From the NCBI GenBank assembly GCA_965227065.1, contig CBDDFN010000009.1, positions 62,001-126,000 of the forward strand: DNA of 64,000 nucleotides, written 5' to 3'. The notes below the pieces were generated by a model. That model was not told where the DNA came from. It saw nothing but the letters and a program-made list of their open reading frames with translations, and did not search any database. A program made the translations under genes and the position numbers. Source of the DNA: CBDDFN01 sp965227065. Its GTDB lineage: Bacteria > Pseudomonadota > Alphaproteobacteria > SPJN01. Positions 25,597-33,923 of this stretch are shown piece by piece; the stretch's first letter is position 1; the number at the start of each line of letters is the position of its first letter.

Positions 25597-26457
25597 ATGC
25601 GGTTCTTCAGCAATTTTTCTGTGTTGCGGGCAGCGATGCTTGTTGCGCTTGGCGTGCTTGCAGCTTTTGGTATTTCGAGCGGGGCGATGGCACTGCCGCA
25701 AGATGGCGGGCTTGGCCTGCAAGACGCGGCAAGCCCGGTGATGCATGAAATCACCAGCTTCCATAACCTGCTTTTGGTCATCATCGTTGCGATCACCATC
25801 TTTGTCAGTCTTTTGCTGCTGTGGGTGATGATCCGCTACAATCGCCGCGCCAATCCCGAGCCGGCGAATTTCTCGCACAATACGCTGATCGAAGTGATCT
25901 GGACGGCGGTGCCGATTGTCATTCTGGTGATTATCGCGATCCCGTCCTTCCGTCTGCTTTATTTCCAGGACACGATCCCCGAGGACATTGATCTGACGGT
26001 CAAGGCAACCGCCCATCAGTGGTATTGGAGTTATTCCTACCCTGATCACGGCGAGATCGAGTTTGACAGCTATATGCTGAAAGAAGATGAGCTGACCGAT
26101 CCGTCGCTGCGTCTGCTTGATGTTGATAATGCCGTGGTCGTTCCCGTTGGCGCGAAGGTCCGCATTCTGGTGACCTCAACCGACGTCATTCACAACTTTG
26201 CCATGCCGCAATTTGGTCTCAAGACCGATGCTGTGCCGGGCCGCATCAATGAAACCTGGTTCCAGGCAGAGCGCGAAGGCAGCTTCTTTGGCCAGTGCTC
26301 GGAGCTGTGCGGCAAGGATCACGCCTTTATGCCGATCCGCATCAATGTGGTGTCGGACGCCGAATTTGCGGCCTGGGTTGAAAAGGCCAAGGAAGAATTT
26401 GCTGCCAATGACACTGCGCCGGTGACGGTTGCAGCGAACGCAGCGGACAAGAATTAA
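25597..26457 (+). CDS. ctaC: Cytochrome c oxidase subunit II
   Basis: A 286-residue subunit of the aa3-type terminal oxidase, anchored in the inner membrane with a periplasmic CuA domain that accepts electrons from cytochrome c. The start at 25597 gives a signal peptide ending FGISSGAMA, and GAGGGAAGGAG lies just upstream. Two transmembrane helices follow. The CuA ligands are all present: C234, E236, C238, H242 and M245 in CSELCGKDHAFM, with an upstream His in TDVIHNFAMP. The aromatic patch WYWSYSYPDHGE is the electron entry site. It is the first gene of the oxidase operon. Confidence 0.97.
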   Translation: MRFFSNFSVLRAAMLVALGVLAAFGISSGAMALPQDGGLGLQDAASPVMHEITSFHNLLLVIIVAITIFVSLLLLWVMIRYNRRANPEPANFSHNTLIEVIWTAVPIVILVIIAIPSFRLLYFQDTIPEDIDLTVKATAHQWYWSYSYPDHGEIEFDSYMLKEDELTDPSLRLLDVDNAVVVPVGAKVRILVTSTDVIHNFAMPQFGLKTDAVPGRINETWFQAEREGSFFGQCSELCGKDHAFMPIRINVVSDAEFAAWVEKAKEEFAANDTAPVTVAANAADKN

Positions 26458-26490
26458 GGTTAGGGCGGAAGCGCTCAAGGAGTATCAAAA

Positions 26491-28089
26491 ATGGCATATG
26501 CGGCTGAGGACGATCACCACATGCCGGGTTTCTGGACCCGCTGGCTGTTTTCAACCAACCACAAAGACATTGGAACGCTCTATCTGATCTTCGCGATCCT
26601 GATGGGCATTCTGGGCGGGGCGTTCTCGATCGCCATGCGCATGGAATTGCAAGAGCCCGGCGTCCAGTACTTTGTCGATAATTCGCATCTGTTCAACGTG
26701 CTTGTGACCGGTCACGCGCTGATCATGATTTTCTTCATGGTCATGCCCGCGATGATCGGCGGGTTTGGCAACTGGTTCGTGCCGCTGATGATCGGCGCGC
26801 CGGACATGGCCTTCCCGCGCATGAACAATATTTCCTTCTGGCTCTTGCCCGCCTCGATCACACTGTTGGTGATCTCCATGTTCATGGAGGGCCCTCCCGG
26901 CGATCTCGGCGTTGGCGGCGGCTGGACGATCTATCCGCCCTTGTCGACCTATGGCCAGGCAGGCCCCGCGGTCGATTTCGCGATCCTGTCGCTGCACATT
27001 GCCGGGGCAAGCTCGATCCTGGGGGCGATCAACTTCATCACCACCATCTTCAATATGCGCGCGCCGGGCATGACGCTGCACAAGATGCCGCTGTTTGTCT
27101 GGGCCGTGCTTGTGACCGCCTTCCTGCTGCTTTTGTCGCTGCCGGTTCTGGCAGGCGCGATCACCATGCTTCTGACCGACCGGAACTTCGGGACGACCTT
27201 CTTTGATCCCGCCGGTGGCGGTGACCCGATCCTGTTCCAGCACCTGTTCTGGTTCTTCGGTCACCCCGAAGTGTATATTCTGATCCTGCCCGGCTTCGGC
27301 ATTATCAGCCACATTGTGTCGACCTTCTCGCGCAAGCCGGTGTTCGGCTATCTCGGCATGGCTTACGCCATGGTCGCGATCGGCTTTGTCGGCTTTGTCG
27401 TGTGGGCCCACCATATGTACACGGTCGGCCTTGATGTCGACACCAAAGCCTACTTCCTCGCCGCCACCATGGTGATTGCGGTGCCCACCGGCATCAAGAT
27501 CTTCTCATGGATCGCGACCATGTGGGGGGGCTCCATCGAGTTCAAAACCCCGATGGTCTGGGCGATCGGCTTTATCTTCCTGTTCACCGTGGGCGGTGTG
27601 ACCGGCGTGGTGCTTGCCAATGCGGGCATGGATCAGGCACTCCATGACACCTATTACGTTGTGGCGCACTTCCACTATGTGCTGTCGCTGGGTGCGGTGT
27701 TCGCGATCTTTGCAGGCTTCTATTACTGGTTTGCCAAGATGACCGGCTACAACTACTCGGAGTTTCTGGGCAAGCTGCACTTCTGGTTGACCTTTATCGG
27801 CGTCAATCTGGTCTTCTTCCCCCAGCACTTCCTGGGTCTGCAAGGCATGCCGCGCCGCTATGTTGACTATCCCGACGCCTTTGCGCTGTGGAACTATGTC
27901 AGCTCCATCGGCTCGTATATCTCCGGTTTCGGCGTTCTGGTCTTCTTGTTCATGATCTTCCATGCCCTGGTGATCAAGCGCGAGAAAGCGGCTGACAATC
28001 CGTGGGGCGAAGGCGCCACCACGCTTGAGTGGACACTCTCAAGCCCGCCGCCGTTCCACCAGTTCAACGAGCTGCCGCGCATCAAGTAA
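26491..28089 (+). CDS. ctaD: Cytochrome c oxidase subunit I
   Basis: The 532-residue catalytic subunit holding haem a, haem a3 and CuB. It has twelve transmembrane helices. Signatures are WLFSTNHKDIGTLYLIFA at the N terminus, GHPEVYILILPGFG (CuB His and the His-Tyr cross-link), WAHHMYTVGLDVDTKAYF (two CuB His) and HDTYYVVAHFHYVLSLGA (haem His ligands). The GHPEVY motif marks an A-type oxidase with the canonical Glu of the D channel. It starts 34 bp after ctaC and is followed by a strong hairpin before ctaB. Confidence 0.98.
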   Translation: MAYAAEDDHHMPGFWTRWLFSTNHKDIGTLYLIFAILMGILGGAFSIAMRMELQEPGVQYFVDNSHLFNVLVTGHALIMIFFMVMPAMIGGFGNWFVPLMIGAPDMAFPRMNNISFWLLPASITLLVISMFMEGPPGDLGVGGGWTIYPPLSTYGQAGPAVDFAILSLHIAGASSILGAINFITTIFNMRAPGMTLHKMPLFVWAVLVTAFLLLLSLPVLAGAITMLLTDRNFGTTFFDPAGGGDPILFQHLFWFFGHPEVYILILPGFGIISHIVSTFSRKPVFGYLGMAYAMVAIGFVGFVVWAHHMYTVGLDVDTKAYFLAATMVIAVPTGIKIFSWIATMWGGSIEFKTPMVWAIGFIFLFTVGGVTGVVLANAGMDQALHDTYYVVAHFHYVLSLGAVFAIFAGFYYWFAKMTGYNYSEFLGKLHFWLTFIGVNLVFFPQHFLGLQGMPRRYVDYPDAFALWNYVSSIGSYISGFGVLVFLFMIFHALVIKREKAADNPWGEGATTLEWTLSSPPPFHQFNELPRIK

Positions 28090-28097
28090 AACTGGAT

Positions 28098-28123
28098 GTC
28101 CCGCCTTTTCTCAAAGGCGGGAC
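28098..28123 (+). terminator. Intercistronic hairpin between ctaD and ctaB
   Basis: A perfect 11-bp stem, GTCCCGCCTTT at 28098-28108 and AAAGGCGGGAC at 28113-28123, closes a TCTC loop. It lies 9 bp after the ctaD stop. There is no U-run after it, so it is more likely to protect the ctaC-ctaD message from 3' exonucleases, or to act as a partial attenuator, than to be a full terminator. Confidence 0.75.
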
Positions 28124-28147
28124 AGCCGCATTTGAGAGAGCAACCTG

Positions 28148-29035
28148 ATGGCCGAAATCGATTGGGACAAGTCTGACATGATTGCCGGGCCGGGCGATTT
28201 TTTCGCCCTGCTCAAGCCGCGCGTCATGTCGCTTGTTGTATTCACCAGCGCGGTCGGCCTGATCGTTGCCCCGGTTCCGGTTCATCCGCTGATTGCCTTT
28301 ACCGCCATCCTCGCCATTGCTGTCGGCGCAGGCGCGTCCGGCGCGCTCAATATGTGGTATGATGCCGATATTGACCGGGTGATGAGCCGCACGCAAAGCC
28401 GCCCGATCCCGTCGGGCCGGGTGTCCGCCGATGATGCGCTCGCCTTCGGTGTGATCTTGTCGGTCTTCTCGGTCTTCACCATGGGCGTGCTGGTCAACTA
28501 TCTGGCCGCCGGCTTGCTGGCGCTGACCATCGGCTTTTACGTCTTTGTCTACACCATGTGGCTCAAGCGCCGGACGCCGCAAAACATTGTCATTGGCGGG
28601 GCCGCCGGGGCCTTTCCGCCGATGATCGGCTGGGCGGCGGCGACCGGGACGGTCAGCCTTGAAAGCGTTTTGCTGTTCGGCATCATCTTTTTGTGGACGC
28701 CGGCCCATTTCTGGGCGCTCGCGCTCGTCAAGGAAGGCGATTATGAAGCCGCCGGCGTGCCGATGATGCCCAATGTGGCCGGTGCCAAATCAACCCGCCG
28801 CCAGATCGTGTTGTACGCCGTGCTGACGGTCGCCTTCTCGCTGGGGCTTGTGGCCACGCCGATTGCGGGCATTGCCTATACTGCAACAGCCCTTGTTCTG
28901 GGCGCGGGCTTTGTGGCCTTATCGCTCCGGGTGTGGCGCAACAGCGCCGACAAGGCGGCCATGCAATTGTTCGGCTTTTCGATCTTTTATCTTTTTGCGC
29001 TCTTTATGAGCCTTTTGATCGACGCTGCCGTATAG
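28148..29035 (+). CDS. ctaB: Protoheme IX farnesyltransferase (haem O synthase)
   Basis: A 295-residue polytopic UbiA-superfamily prenyltransferase that converts haem b to haem O, needed before haem A for the aa3 oxidase. The first Asp-rich motif is NMWYDADIDRVMSRTQSRP. Also typical are YTMWLKRRTPQNIVIGG and the second acidic region WALALVKEGDYEAAGVPMMP. The start lies 58 bp after ctaD, beyond the hairpin. CtaA (haem A synthase) is not in the window. Confidence 0.96.
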   Translation: MAEIDWDKSDMIAGPGDFFALLKPRVMSLVVFTSAVGLIVAPVPVHPLIAFTAILAIAVGAGASGALNMWYDADIDRVMSRTQSRPIPSGRVSADDALAFGVILSVFSVFTMGVLVNYLAAGLLALTIGFYVFVYTMWLKRRTPQNIVIGGAAGAFPPMIGWAAATGTVSLESVLLFGIIFLWTPAHFWALALVKEGDYEAAGVPMMPNVAGAKSTRRQIVLYAVLTVAFSLGLVATPIAGIAYTATALVLGAGFVALSLRVWRNSADKAAMQLFGFSIFYLFALFMSLLIDAAV

Positions 29036-29044
29036 AGGCTCACT

Positions 29045-29185
29045 ATGTCTGACCAAAGCGAAATGCACAAAAAGAAGAAGCGGATGAACATGGTGCTCGG
29101 CATCACGCTGGGGGCCATGGTGGTCCTGTTCTTCACCGTCACGATTGTCCGCCTGGGCGGTAACGTCGCTGATTGGGGCTATTAA
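29045..29185 (+). CDS. Small single-helix membrane protein of the oxidase cluster (CoxF/CtaF-like)
   Basis: A 46-residue protein in the usual place of a small hypothetical between ctaB and ctaG. It has a Lys/Arg-rich N terminus (HKKKKRMN) then one hydrophobic helix (MVLGITLGAMVVLFFTVTIV) and a short tail ending DWGY. The positive N terminus predicts an N-in, C-out topology. It starts 9 bp after ctaB, and its TAA overlaps the ATG of ctaG (TAATG), so translation is coupled. Position and architecture match the small CoxF-type proteins of alphaproteobacterial oxidase operons; the exact role is not established from sequence. Confidence 0.8.
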   Translation: MSDQSEMHKKKKRMNMVLGITLGAMVVLFFTVTIVRLGGNVADWGY

Positions 29186-29721
29186 TGTCGAGCCAGCGAA
29201 TCGCGCTTGTCTGTGTTGCGGTGGTCGCGCTGATGATCGGCGGGGCTTATGCCTCCGTGCCGCTTTATGACCTGTTTTGCCGCGTGACCGGCTATGGCGG
29301 CACGACCGGCACCGCCGATGCCGGTGCTGACCGGGTGCTCGACCGCGAAATCACGATCCGTTTTGATGCGAATCACAATCCCGCACTGCCCTGGGAATTC
29401 CGCCCGGTGCAAAAAGAAGTGACCATCAAGGTGGGCGAAACCGGCCTGGCATTCTACAAGGCGACCAATCTGGGTCATGAGCCGGTCACCGGTACGGCGA
29501 CCTACAATGTCACGCCGATGAAGGTGGGATCCTACTTTATCAAGATCGACTGCTTCTGCTTTACCGAGCAAACGCTTGAGCCGGGGCAAAGTGTTGATAT
29601 GCCTGTCACCTTCTATGTTGATCCCGACATTGAAGAGGAAAAGGGACTGGGCGATGTCCAGGAAATCACCCTGTCCTACACCTTCTTCCGCCAGGAGGCT
29701 TATGCCGAGGCGGCCGAGTAA
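29185..29721 (+). CDS. ctaG: Cytochrome c oxidase assembly protein (Cox11 family)
   Basis: A 178-residue copper chaperone that delivers copper to the CuB site of subunit I. A single N-terminal membrane helix (RIALVCVAVVALMIGGAYA) precedes the periplasmic beta domain. The copper-binding motif CFCF is in KIDCFCFTEQTLEPG, and the conserved PLYDLFCRVTGYGGTT provides a further Cys. The ATG at 29185 overlaps the upstream stop. The C-terminal EEKGLGDVQEITLSYTF is family-typical. It is the last gene before a set of hairpins and ctaE. Confidence 0.97.
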   Translation: MSSQRIALVCVAVVALMIGGAYASVPLYDLFCRVTGYGGTTGTADAGADRVLDREITIRFDANHNPALPWEFRPVQKEVTIKVGETGLAFYKATNLGHEPVTGTATYNVTPMKVGSYFIKIDCFCFTEQTLEPGQSVDMPVTFYVDPDIEEEKGLGDVQEITLSYTFFRQEAYAEAAE

Positions 29722-29728
29722 GATTTAA

Positions 29729-29828
29729 GCGGCATTGTGCCGCGAAGCCCTGTTTTGGGGCTACTTCCAACAGGCGCCGCGCAGGCTTATAGTGCGGGCC
29801 GATTGTTGAGCCTTTTGGGGGCTCTTTT
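29729..29828 (+). terminator. Three hairpins between ctaG and ctaE
   Basis: Three stem-loops follow one another: GCGGCA-TTG-TGCCGC at 29729-29743, AGCCC-N7-GGGCT at 29746-29762, and GAGCC-N7-GGCTC at 29808-29824, the last followed by TTTT (29825-29828). The third has the form of a weak intrinsic terminator or attenuator placed 26 bp before the ctaE start. Since ctaE is in the same operon, partial read-through or mRNA protection is the likelier role. Confidence 0.5.
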
Positions 29829-29853
29829 GAGACTGTGAGTGGGGACTGAGATC

Positions 29854-30678
29854 ATGGCTGGAGCACACGCCGAACCGCAGCATGACTATCATCTGGTCAA
29901 TCCGAGCCCGTGGCCCTTGGTGGGGTCGTTGTCGGCCTTTGTGATGATGGTCGGCGCAGTCGCGCTGATGCGCGAGTGGAGCTGGGGGTACGTTTTCTAT
30001 ATCGGCCTTGCGGGCGTCTTCTACACCATGTTCATGTGGTGGCGCGACGTGATCCGCGAAGCCAAGGATGAGGGCAACCACACCCCGGTTGTTCAGCTAC
30101 ACCACCGCTATGGCATGATCTTGTTCATCGCCTCGGAAGTGATGTTCTTCGTTGCCTGGTTCTGGGCCTATTTCGATGCCTCGCTGTTCCCCAAGGAAGT
30201 GATCGGCGGCGTGTGGCCCCCGACCGGCATCGAAACCTTCGATCCCTGGCACCTGCCGCTGATCAACACGCTGATCCTGCTTTTGTCGGGCACCACCGTG
30301 ACCGCGGCGCACCATTATCTGACCGAAGGCCGTCAGGACCTGACCACCCGTTGGCTGGCCGTGACCGTTGTTCTGGGCCTGTGCTTCACCGCCCTTCAGG
30401 CATACGAATATGGCCATGCGCATTTCAGCTTCTCGGGTCACATCTATGGCGCGACCTTCTTCATGGCGACCGGCTTCCACGGCTTCCATGTGATTGTCGG
30501 CACCATCTTCCTGTTCATCTGCTTTATGCGGGCGGCGAATAATCACTTCAAGGCCGAGCAGCATTTCGGTTTCGAAGCGGCTGCCTGGTACTGGCACTTT
30601 GTTGATGTTGTGTGGCTGTTCCTGTTCGCCGCAATCTATGTCGCCGGTTATGGCGGCGGCGGTGCGGGCGCCCACTAA
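29854..30678 (+). CDS. ctaE: Cytochrome c oxidase subunit III
   Basis: A 274-residue, seven-helix subunit of the aa3 oxidase that stabilises subunit I and its proton uptake. The start MAGAHAEPQHDYHLVNPSPW is the typical N terminus; a longer in-frame start at 29839 adds five residues. Signatures are RYGMILFIASEVMFFVAWFW with the conserved Glu, LLLSGTTVTAAHHYL, ATGFHGFHVIVGTIFL and the end WYWHFVDVVWLFLFAAIY. A strong hairpin lies downstream, before the DUF983 gene. Confidence 0.97.
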   Translation: MAGAHAEPQHDYHLVNPSPWPLVGSLSAFVMMVGAVALMREWSWGYVFYIGLAGVFYTMFMWWRDVIREAKDEGNHTPVVQLHHRYGMILFIASEVMFFVAWFWAYFDASLFPKEVIGGVWPPTGIETFDPWHLPLINTLILLLSGTTVTAAHHYLTEGRQDLTTRWLAVTVVLGLCFTALQAYEYGHAHFSFSGHIYGATFFMATGFHGFHVIVGTIFLFICFMRAANNHFKAEQHFGFEAAAWYWHFVDVVWLFLFAAIYVAGYGGGGAGAH

Positions 30679-30705
30679 GCTGGTGTGCACACTAGGAATT
30701 CACAG

Positions 30706-30733
30706 CGCCCCTGCCGGGACATCGGCGGGGGCG
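30706..30733 (+). terminator. Hairpin between ctaE and DUF983
   Basis: An 11-bp stem with one G-U wobble, CGCCCCTGCCG at 30706-30716 and CGGCGGGGGCG at 30723-30733, closes the six-base loop GGACAT. There is no U-run. It is the third strong intergenic hairpin in the oxidase operon. Confidence 0.65.
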
Positions 30734-30755
30734 ATTGTCTTTGAAGGAGCGTGGT

Positions 30756-31181
30756 ATGAGTAAAAAAGATTTCGTCCCCCAGGATTTGCCATCGGATTTT
30801 TCCAAGCCCGGGGCCGCACGCTCTCACGCTCGGGTGCCTGTCTTGAAGGCTGCCTTGGGGCGCAAATGCCCGCGTTGCGGCGAAGGCAAGCTGTTTAAAA
30901 ATGTGCTCGAAATCCGTGAGCGCTGCGATTGCTGCGATCTTGATTATGCGCAGGTCGATACCGGCGATGGCCCTGCCGTGTTTGTCATCTTCATTCTGGG
31001 TTTTCTGGTGGTGATCGGCGCGGTGATGCTCGACTTTGCCTATGAGCCGCCGATCTGGGTGCATCTGCTGATCTGGCTGCCGGTGACGGTGCTGGGGTCC
31101 ATCGCTTTGCTTGCGCCGATGAAAGCGGGGCTCATCGCGCTTCAATACAAACACAAGGCCGCCGAAGGGCGGCTGTCCTGA
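30756..31181 (+). CDS. DUF983 domain-containing membrane protein
   Basis: A 141-residue protein of the DUF983 family, found next to ctaE in alphaproteobacteria. It carries an N-terminal zinc-ribbon-like Cys set, GRKCPRCGEGKLFKN and RCDCCDLDYAQ, followed by two transmembrane helices (AVFVIFILGFLVVIGAVML and the segment ending LLIWLPVTVLGSIALL). The start at 30756 follows AAGGAG with 7-base spacing. The final TGA overlaps the surf1 ATG (TGATG). Its function is not established, but the conserved location suggests a part in oxidase assembly. Confidence 0.88.
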   Translation: MSKKDFVPQDLPSDFSKPGAARSHARVPVLKAALGRKCPRCGEGKLFKNVLEIRERCDCCDLDYAQVDTGDGPAVFVIFILGFLVVIGAVMLDFAYEPPIWVHLLIWLPVTVLGSIALLAPMKAGLIALQYKHKAAEGRLS

Positions 31182-31897
31182 TGCGCTTTCCCTTGCGCTT
31201 GCGCCCTTTTGCAACCCTGTTCACTGTCGCCGCGCTGGGCGTTCTGATCGGGCTTGGCTCGTGGCAGCTTGACCGGCGGGAATGGAAGCTTGATCTGATT
31301 GCGACCATTGAGGCGCGGCTGCAGGCCCCACCCCTGGGGGTCATCTTCCCCGACCAGCTTGATCCTGAAAAGCTCGACCTGCTTGAATATCGCCGCACCA
31401 AAGTAGTGGGCCTGCCCGATTATGACAAGGAGCTTTACCTCCACGCCATCGGCCCCGACGGCCAGCCCGGCGTTCATGTCATCGTGCCGGTGACGCAATA
31501 CACATCGACGGTGCTGTTTGATCGCGGCTTTGTGCCGATTGAACTGAAAGACCCGGCCAAGCGCGCCAAAGGGCAAATCGATAAAATCCTGCAAGATGGG
31601 GTGATCCGCAACAATCAGCAGCCCGGCCTGTTCACCCCGCCTAACGAGCCGCAAAACAATCTGTGGTACTATCGCGACTGGCAGGCGATGGCGGACGCTA
31701 TGGGTCTCGACAAATCCCGTGTGCTGCCTTTCATTGTGGAAGCCGACGCCACCGCCAATCCCGGCGGCGTGCCGCTGGGCGGCCAGACACGGGTTGAGAT
31801 CAAGAATGATCACCTTGAATATGCGCTGACCTGGTTTGGCCTGGCGCTGACCTTGCTGGGCGTCTTTTTAGCCTTCTCGTGGAAGAAAAAAGATTAG
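31181..31897 (+). CDS. SURF1-family cytochrome oxidase biogenesis protein
   Basis: A 238-residue SURF1 (Shy1) homologue, involved in haem A insertion or subunit I maturation. Two transmembrane helices bracket a soluble domain: the N-terminal one has GVLIGLGSWQLDRREWK, a family hallmark, and the C-terminal one is YALTWFGLALTLLGVFL followed by a basic end. RGFVPIELKDPAKRAKGQI and NNLWYYRDWQAMADAMGL match the domain. The start overlaps the upstream stop. Its TAG overlaps the convergent phnX stop as TTAG. Confidence 0.94.
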   Translation: MRFPLRLRPFATLFTVAALGVLIGLGSWQLDRREWKLDLIATIEARLQAPPLGVIFPDQLDPEKLDLLEYRRTKVVGLPDYDKELYLHAIGPDGQPGVHVIVPVTQYTSTVLFDRGFVPIELKDPAKRAKGQIDKILQDGVIRNNQQPGLFTPPNEPQNNLWYYRDWQAMADAMGLDKSRVLPFIVEADATANPGGVPLGGQTRVEIKNDHLEYALTWFGLALTLLGVFLAFSWKKKD

Positions 31898-32715
31898 GGC
31901 TGTTCCCCGGCTTGAAGGCGGGCTTCAACATCATCAATTACCGCATCCAGTCCGGCTGCACTGTCGATGACGTAATGTGCCCCGCTGGCGGCCATACTGG
32001 CGCGCGCTTTGGCAAGCCGGTCGGCCCGCGCATCGTCTGACAGCGCTTTCCAGTCTTTGAGGCTCATGGCGATTTCATTGCCCGTCCCGGCCAAAGCCAC
32101 CGTCCAGCACCCGGCTGCCAGCCCTTCATCAATGCCGGGCTTTGTATCATCGACCTTGATGACGGCAGCGGCCGGGCTGACATTGAGCTTGACCAGATTA
32201 TCCCAGATCATCAGCGGCGCGGGGCGGCCGCGTTCAAGATCATCGGCGGCCACAATATGCGCCGGATCAATGCCTTTGCGGGCAGCCGCCGGGATCAGCG
32301 CATCCATGGCGACCCGTGGATAGCCGGTGGTCGAGCCGATCTTGATGCCGCGCGCGCGCAAGCGGGCCAGCAATTCCGGCACGCCGTCAATCGGCTCATC
32401 ATGGGCGGTGATGATCCCGGTCTGGATCGGCAAGAAAGTTTCATAGACGCGGTCAACATCAGCGTCGGTGAACGGGCCGCGCTCAGCAATATGGGGCAGG
32501 GCCAGAACCGCTTTGATGTGATCCCATTTGGGCAGACCCATCGGGACCCGCGCATCTTCAATCGAAATCTCGATACCGTGGCGGTGGAAGGCTTCGACAA
32601 ACACAGTCGCCGGGGCGCAGGAGCCGAAATCAATCATCGTTCCCGCCCAGTCGAAAATAACCGCCTGAACCGGGCCGCCATAGGCGGGCAGGGGGGTATG
32701 CTGGTCATTGCGCAT
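31894..32715 (-). CDS. phnX: Phosphonoacetaldehyde hydrolase
   Basis: A 273-residue HAD-superfamily enzyme that cleaves phosphonoacetaldehyde to acetaldehyde and phosphate, the second step of 2-aminoethylphosphonate use. The nucleophile Asp is D22 in VIFDWAGTMIDFG, and the Schiff-base lysine is K63 in GLPKWDHIKAVL, which distinguishes PhnX from other HADs. SSTTGYPRVAMDALI-like and VKVDDTKPGIDEGLAAG segments supply later motifs. The start at 32715 is preceded by GGAGAGGAG; it overlaps the phnW stop by 11 bp. Its stop overlaps that of surf1. Confidence 0.96.
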   Translation of the reverse strand: MRNDQHTPLPAYGGPVQAVIFDWAGTMIDFGSCAPATVFVEAFHRHGIEISIEDARVPMGLPKWDHIKAVLALPHIAERGPFTDADVDRVYETFLPIQTGIITAHDEPIDGVPELLARLRARGIKIGSTTGYPRVAMDALIPAAARKGIDPAHIVAADDLERGRPAPLMIWDNLVKLNVSPAAAVIKVDDTKPGIDEGLAAGCWTVALAGTGNEIAMSLKDWKALSDDARADRLAKARASMAASGAHYVIDSAAGLDAVIDDVEARLQAGEQP

Positions 32716-33808
32716 GGCCAAACTCCTCTCCAATCGTGTCAATCAGCCGGGACATATCATCCGGCGTGATTGCGCCGATGCAGCCGATGCGGAAGGTTTC
32801 GGCATCCGTCGTCTTGCCCGGATAGATGATGAAGCCGCGCGATTTGAGCCGGTCGTAGAGACTTTGAAACTCATAACCTTGATCGGGGGCCACAAATGTC
32901 ACGATGATAGGGGCCTGATGGGCGCGCGGCAGCAGCGTGCCGATGCCATGCGCTTCCATCCCGTCAACCAGAACCTGCCAATTGTGGGTATAGCGGGCGA
33001 GCCGCGCCTCCCGTCCGCCCTGTTCGTCAAACTGCGCCAGAGCCTCATGGAAGGCGGCGACCACATGGGTCGGCGGGGTGAACCGCCAGCGGCCGGTCTG
33101 TTCCATGTAGGCCCATTGGTCGGTGAGATCGAGCGACAAGGAGGTGCACCGCCCCTTGGCCGCGCTGAGTGCCTGCTTGTCGGCGACAATGAAGGAAAAG
33201 CCCGGAACCCCTTCAAGGCATTTGTTGGCCGAGGAAATGAGCGCATCGCAAGGCAGCTTCGCCACATTGATCGGCAGCGCGCCAAAAGTGCTCATCGCAT
33301 CAAGGATCATGCGCCGCCCGGCCTTCTCGATGACCGCGCCCAACTGCTCAAGCGGGTTCAACAGTCCCGTGCCGGTTTCACAATGGATCACCCCGACATG
33401 GGAAATGGCGGGATCGGCGGCAAGCCGGTCAGCCAGAATAGCGGGATCGGTCGGCTCGGTTTCTGGAACCAGAAGCTCTTCAACGGCAAGCCCCATCTGA
33501 CGGCACAGCCGCGCCATGCGCGCGCCATAAGCGCCATTGTTGAGGACCAGAAACTTTCCGTCGCGCGGCACAAGCGTGTTGATCGCGGCTTCCACGGCAA
33601 AAGTGCCGGAGCCTTGCAGCGGCACGGTGACATGACTGCCATGGGAGCTGTCCGGCACGCCTGCAATTTCGGTCACGCGGGCGCAGACCTGCGCCGTCAA
33701 CTGATTGAAATCGACATCCCAACTGCCCCAGTCGGTCAGCATGGCCTGCTTGGTGCGCGCGGTCGTGGTTAGCGGTCCCGGCGTCAGCAAAAGTGGCGTC
33801 TGTGTCAT
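32705..33808 (-). CDS. phnW: 2-aminoethylphosphonate--pyruvate transaminase
   Basis: A 367-residue class V PLP aminotransferase that moves the amino group of 2-aminoethylphosphonate to pyruvate, giving phosphonoacetaldehyde for PhnX and alanine. LLTPGPLTTTARTKQAML begins the protein. HCETGTGLLNPLEQL and DAMSTFGALPINVAK follow. The PLP lysine lies in ISSANKCLEGVPGFSF. The start at 33808 has GGGGGAGA upstream; a longer frame to 33940 runs antisense into the PMH promoter and is not conserved. phnW and phnX overlap, so they are an operon. Confidence 0.96.
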   Translation of the reverse strand: MTQTPLLLTPGPLTTTARTKQAMLTDWGSWDVDFNQLTAQVCARVTEIAGVPDSSHGSHVTVPLQGSGTFAVEAAINTLVPRDGKFLVLNNGAYGARMARLCRQMGLAVEELLVPETEPTDPAILADRLAADPAISHVGVIHCETGTGLLNPLEQLGAVIEKAGRRMILDAMSTFGALPINVAKLPCDALISSANKCLEGVPGFSFIVADKQALSAAKGRCTSLSLDLTDQWAYMEQTGRWRFTPPTHVVAAFHEALAQFDEQGGREARLARYTHNWQVLVDGMEAHGIGTLLPRAHQAPIIVTFVAPDQGYEFQSLYDRLKSRGFIIYPGKTTDAETFRIGCIGAITPDDMSRLIDTIGEEFGHAQ

Positions 33809-33923
33809 CCGTCTCCCCCGAGAAAGTTGCGCGAAACTAAAGGGAGAGTGCATTGGCCGCCATTCGCTTTGTCGTCGCAATGGGCTAGTCTCGCCGCGAC
33901 ATGACCGCCCGGGGGATGAGGCT

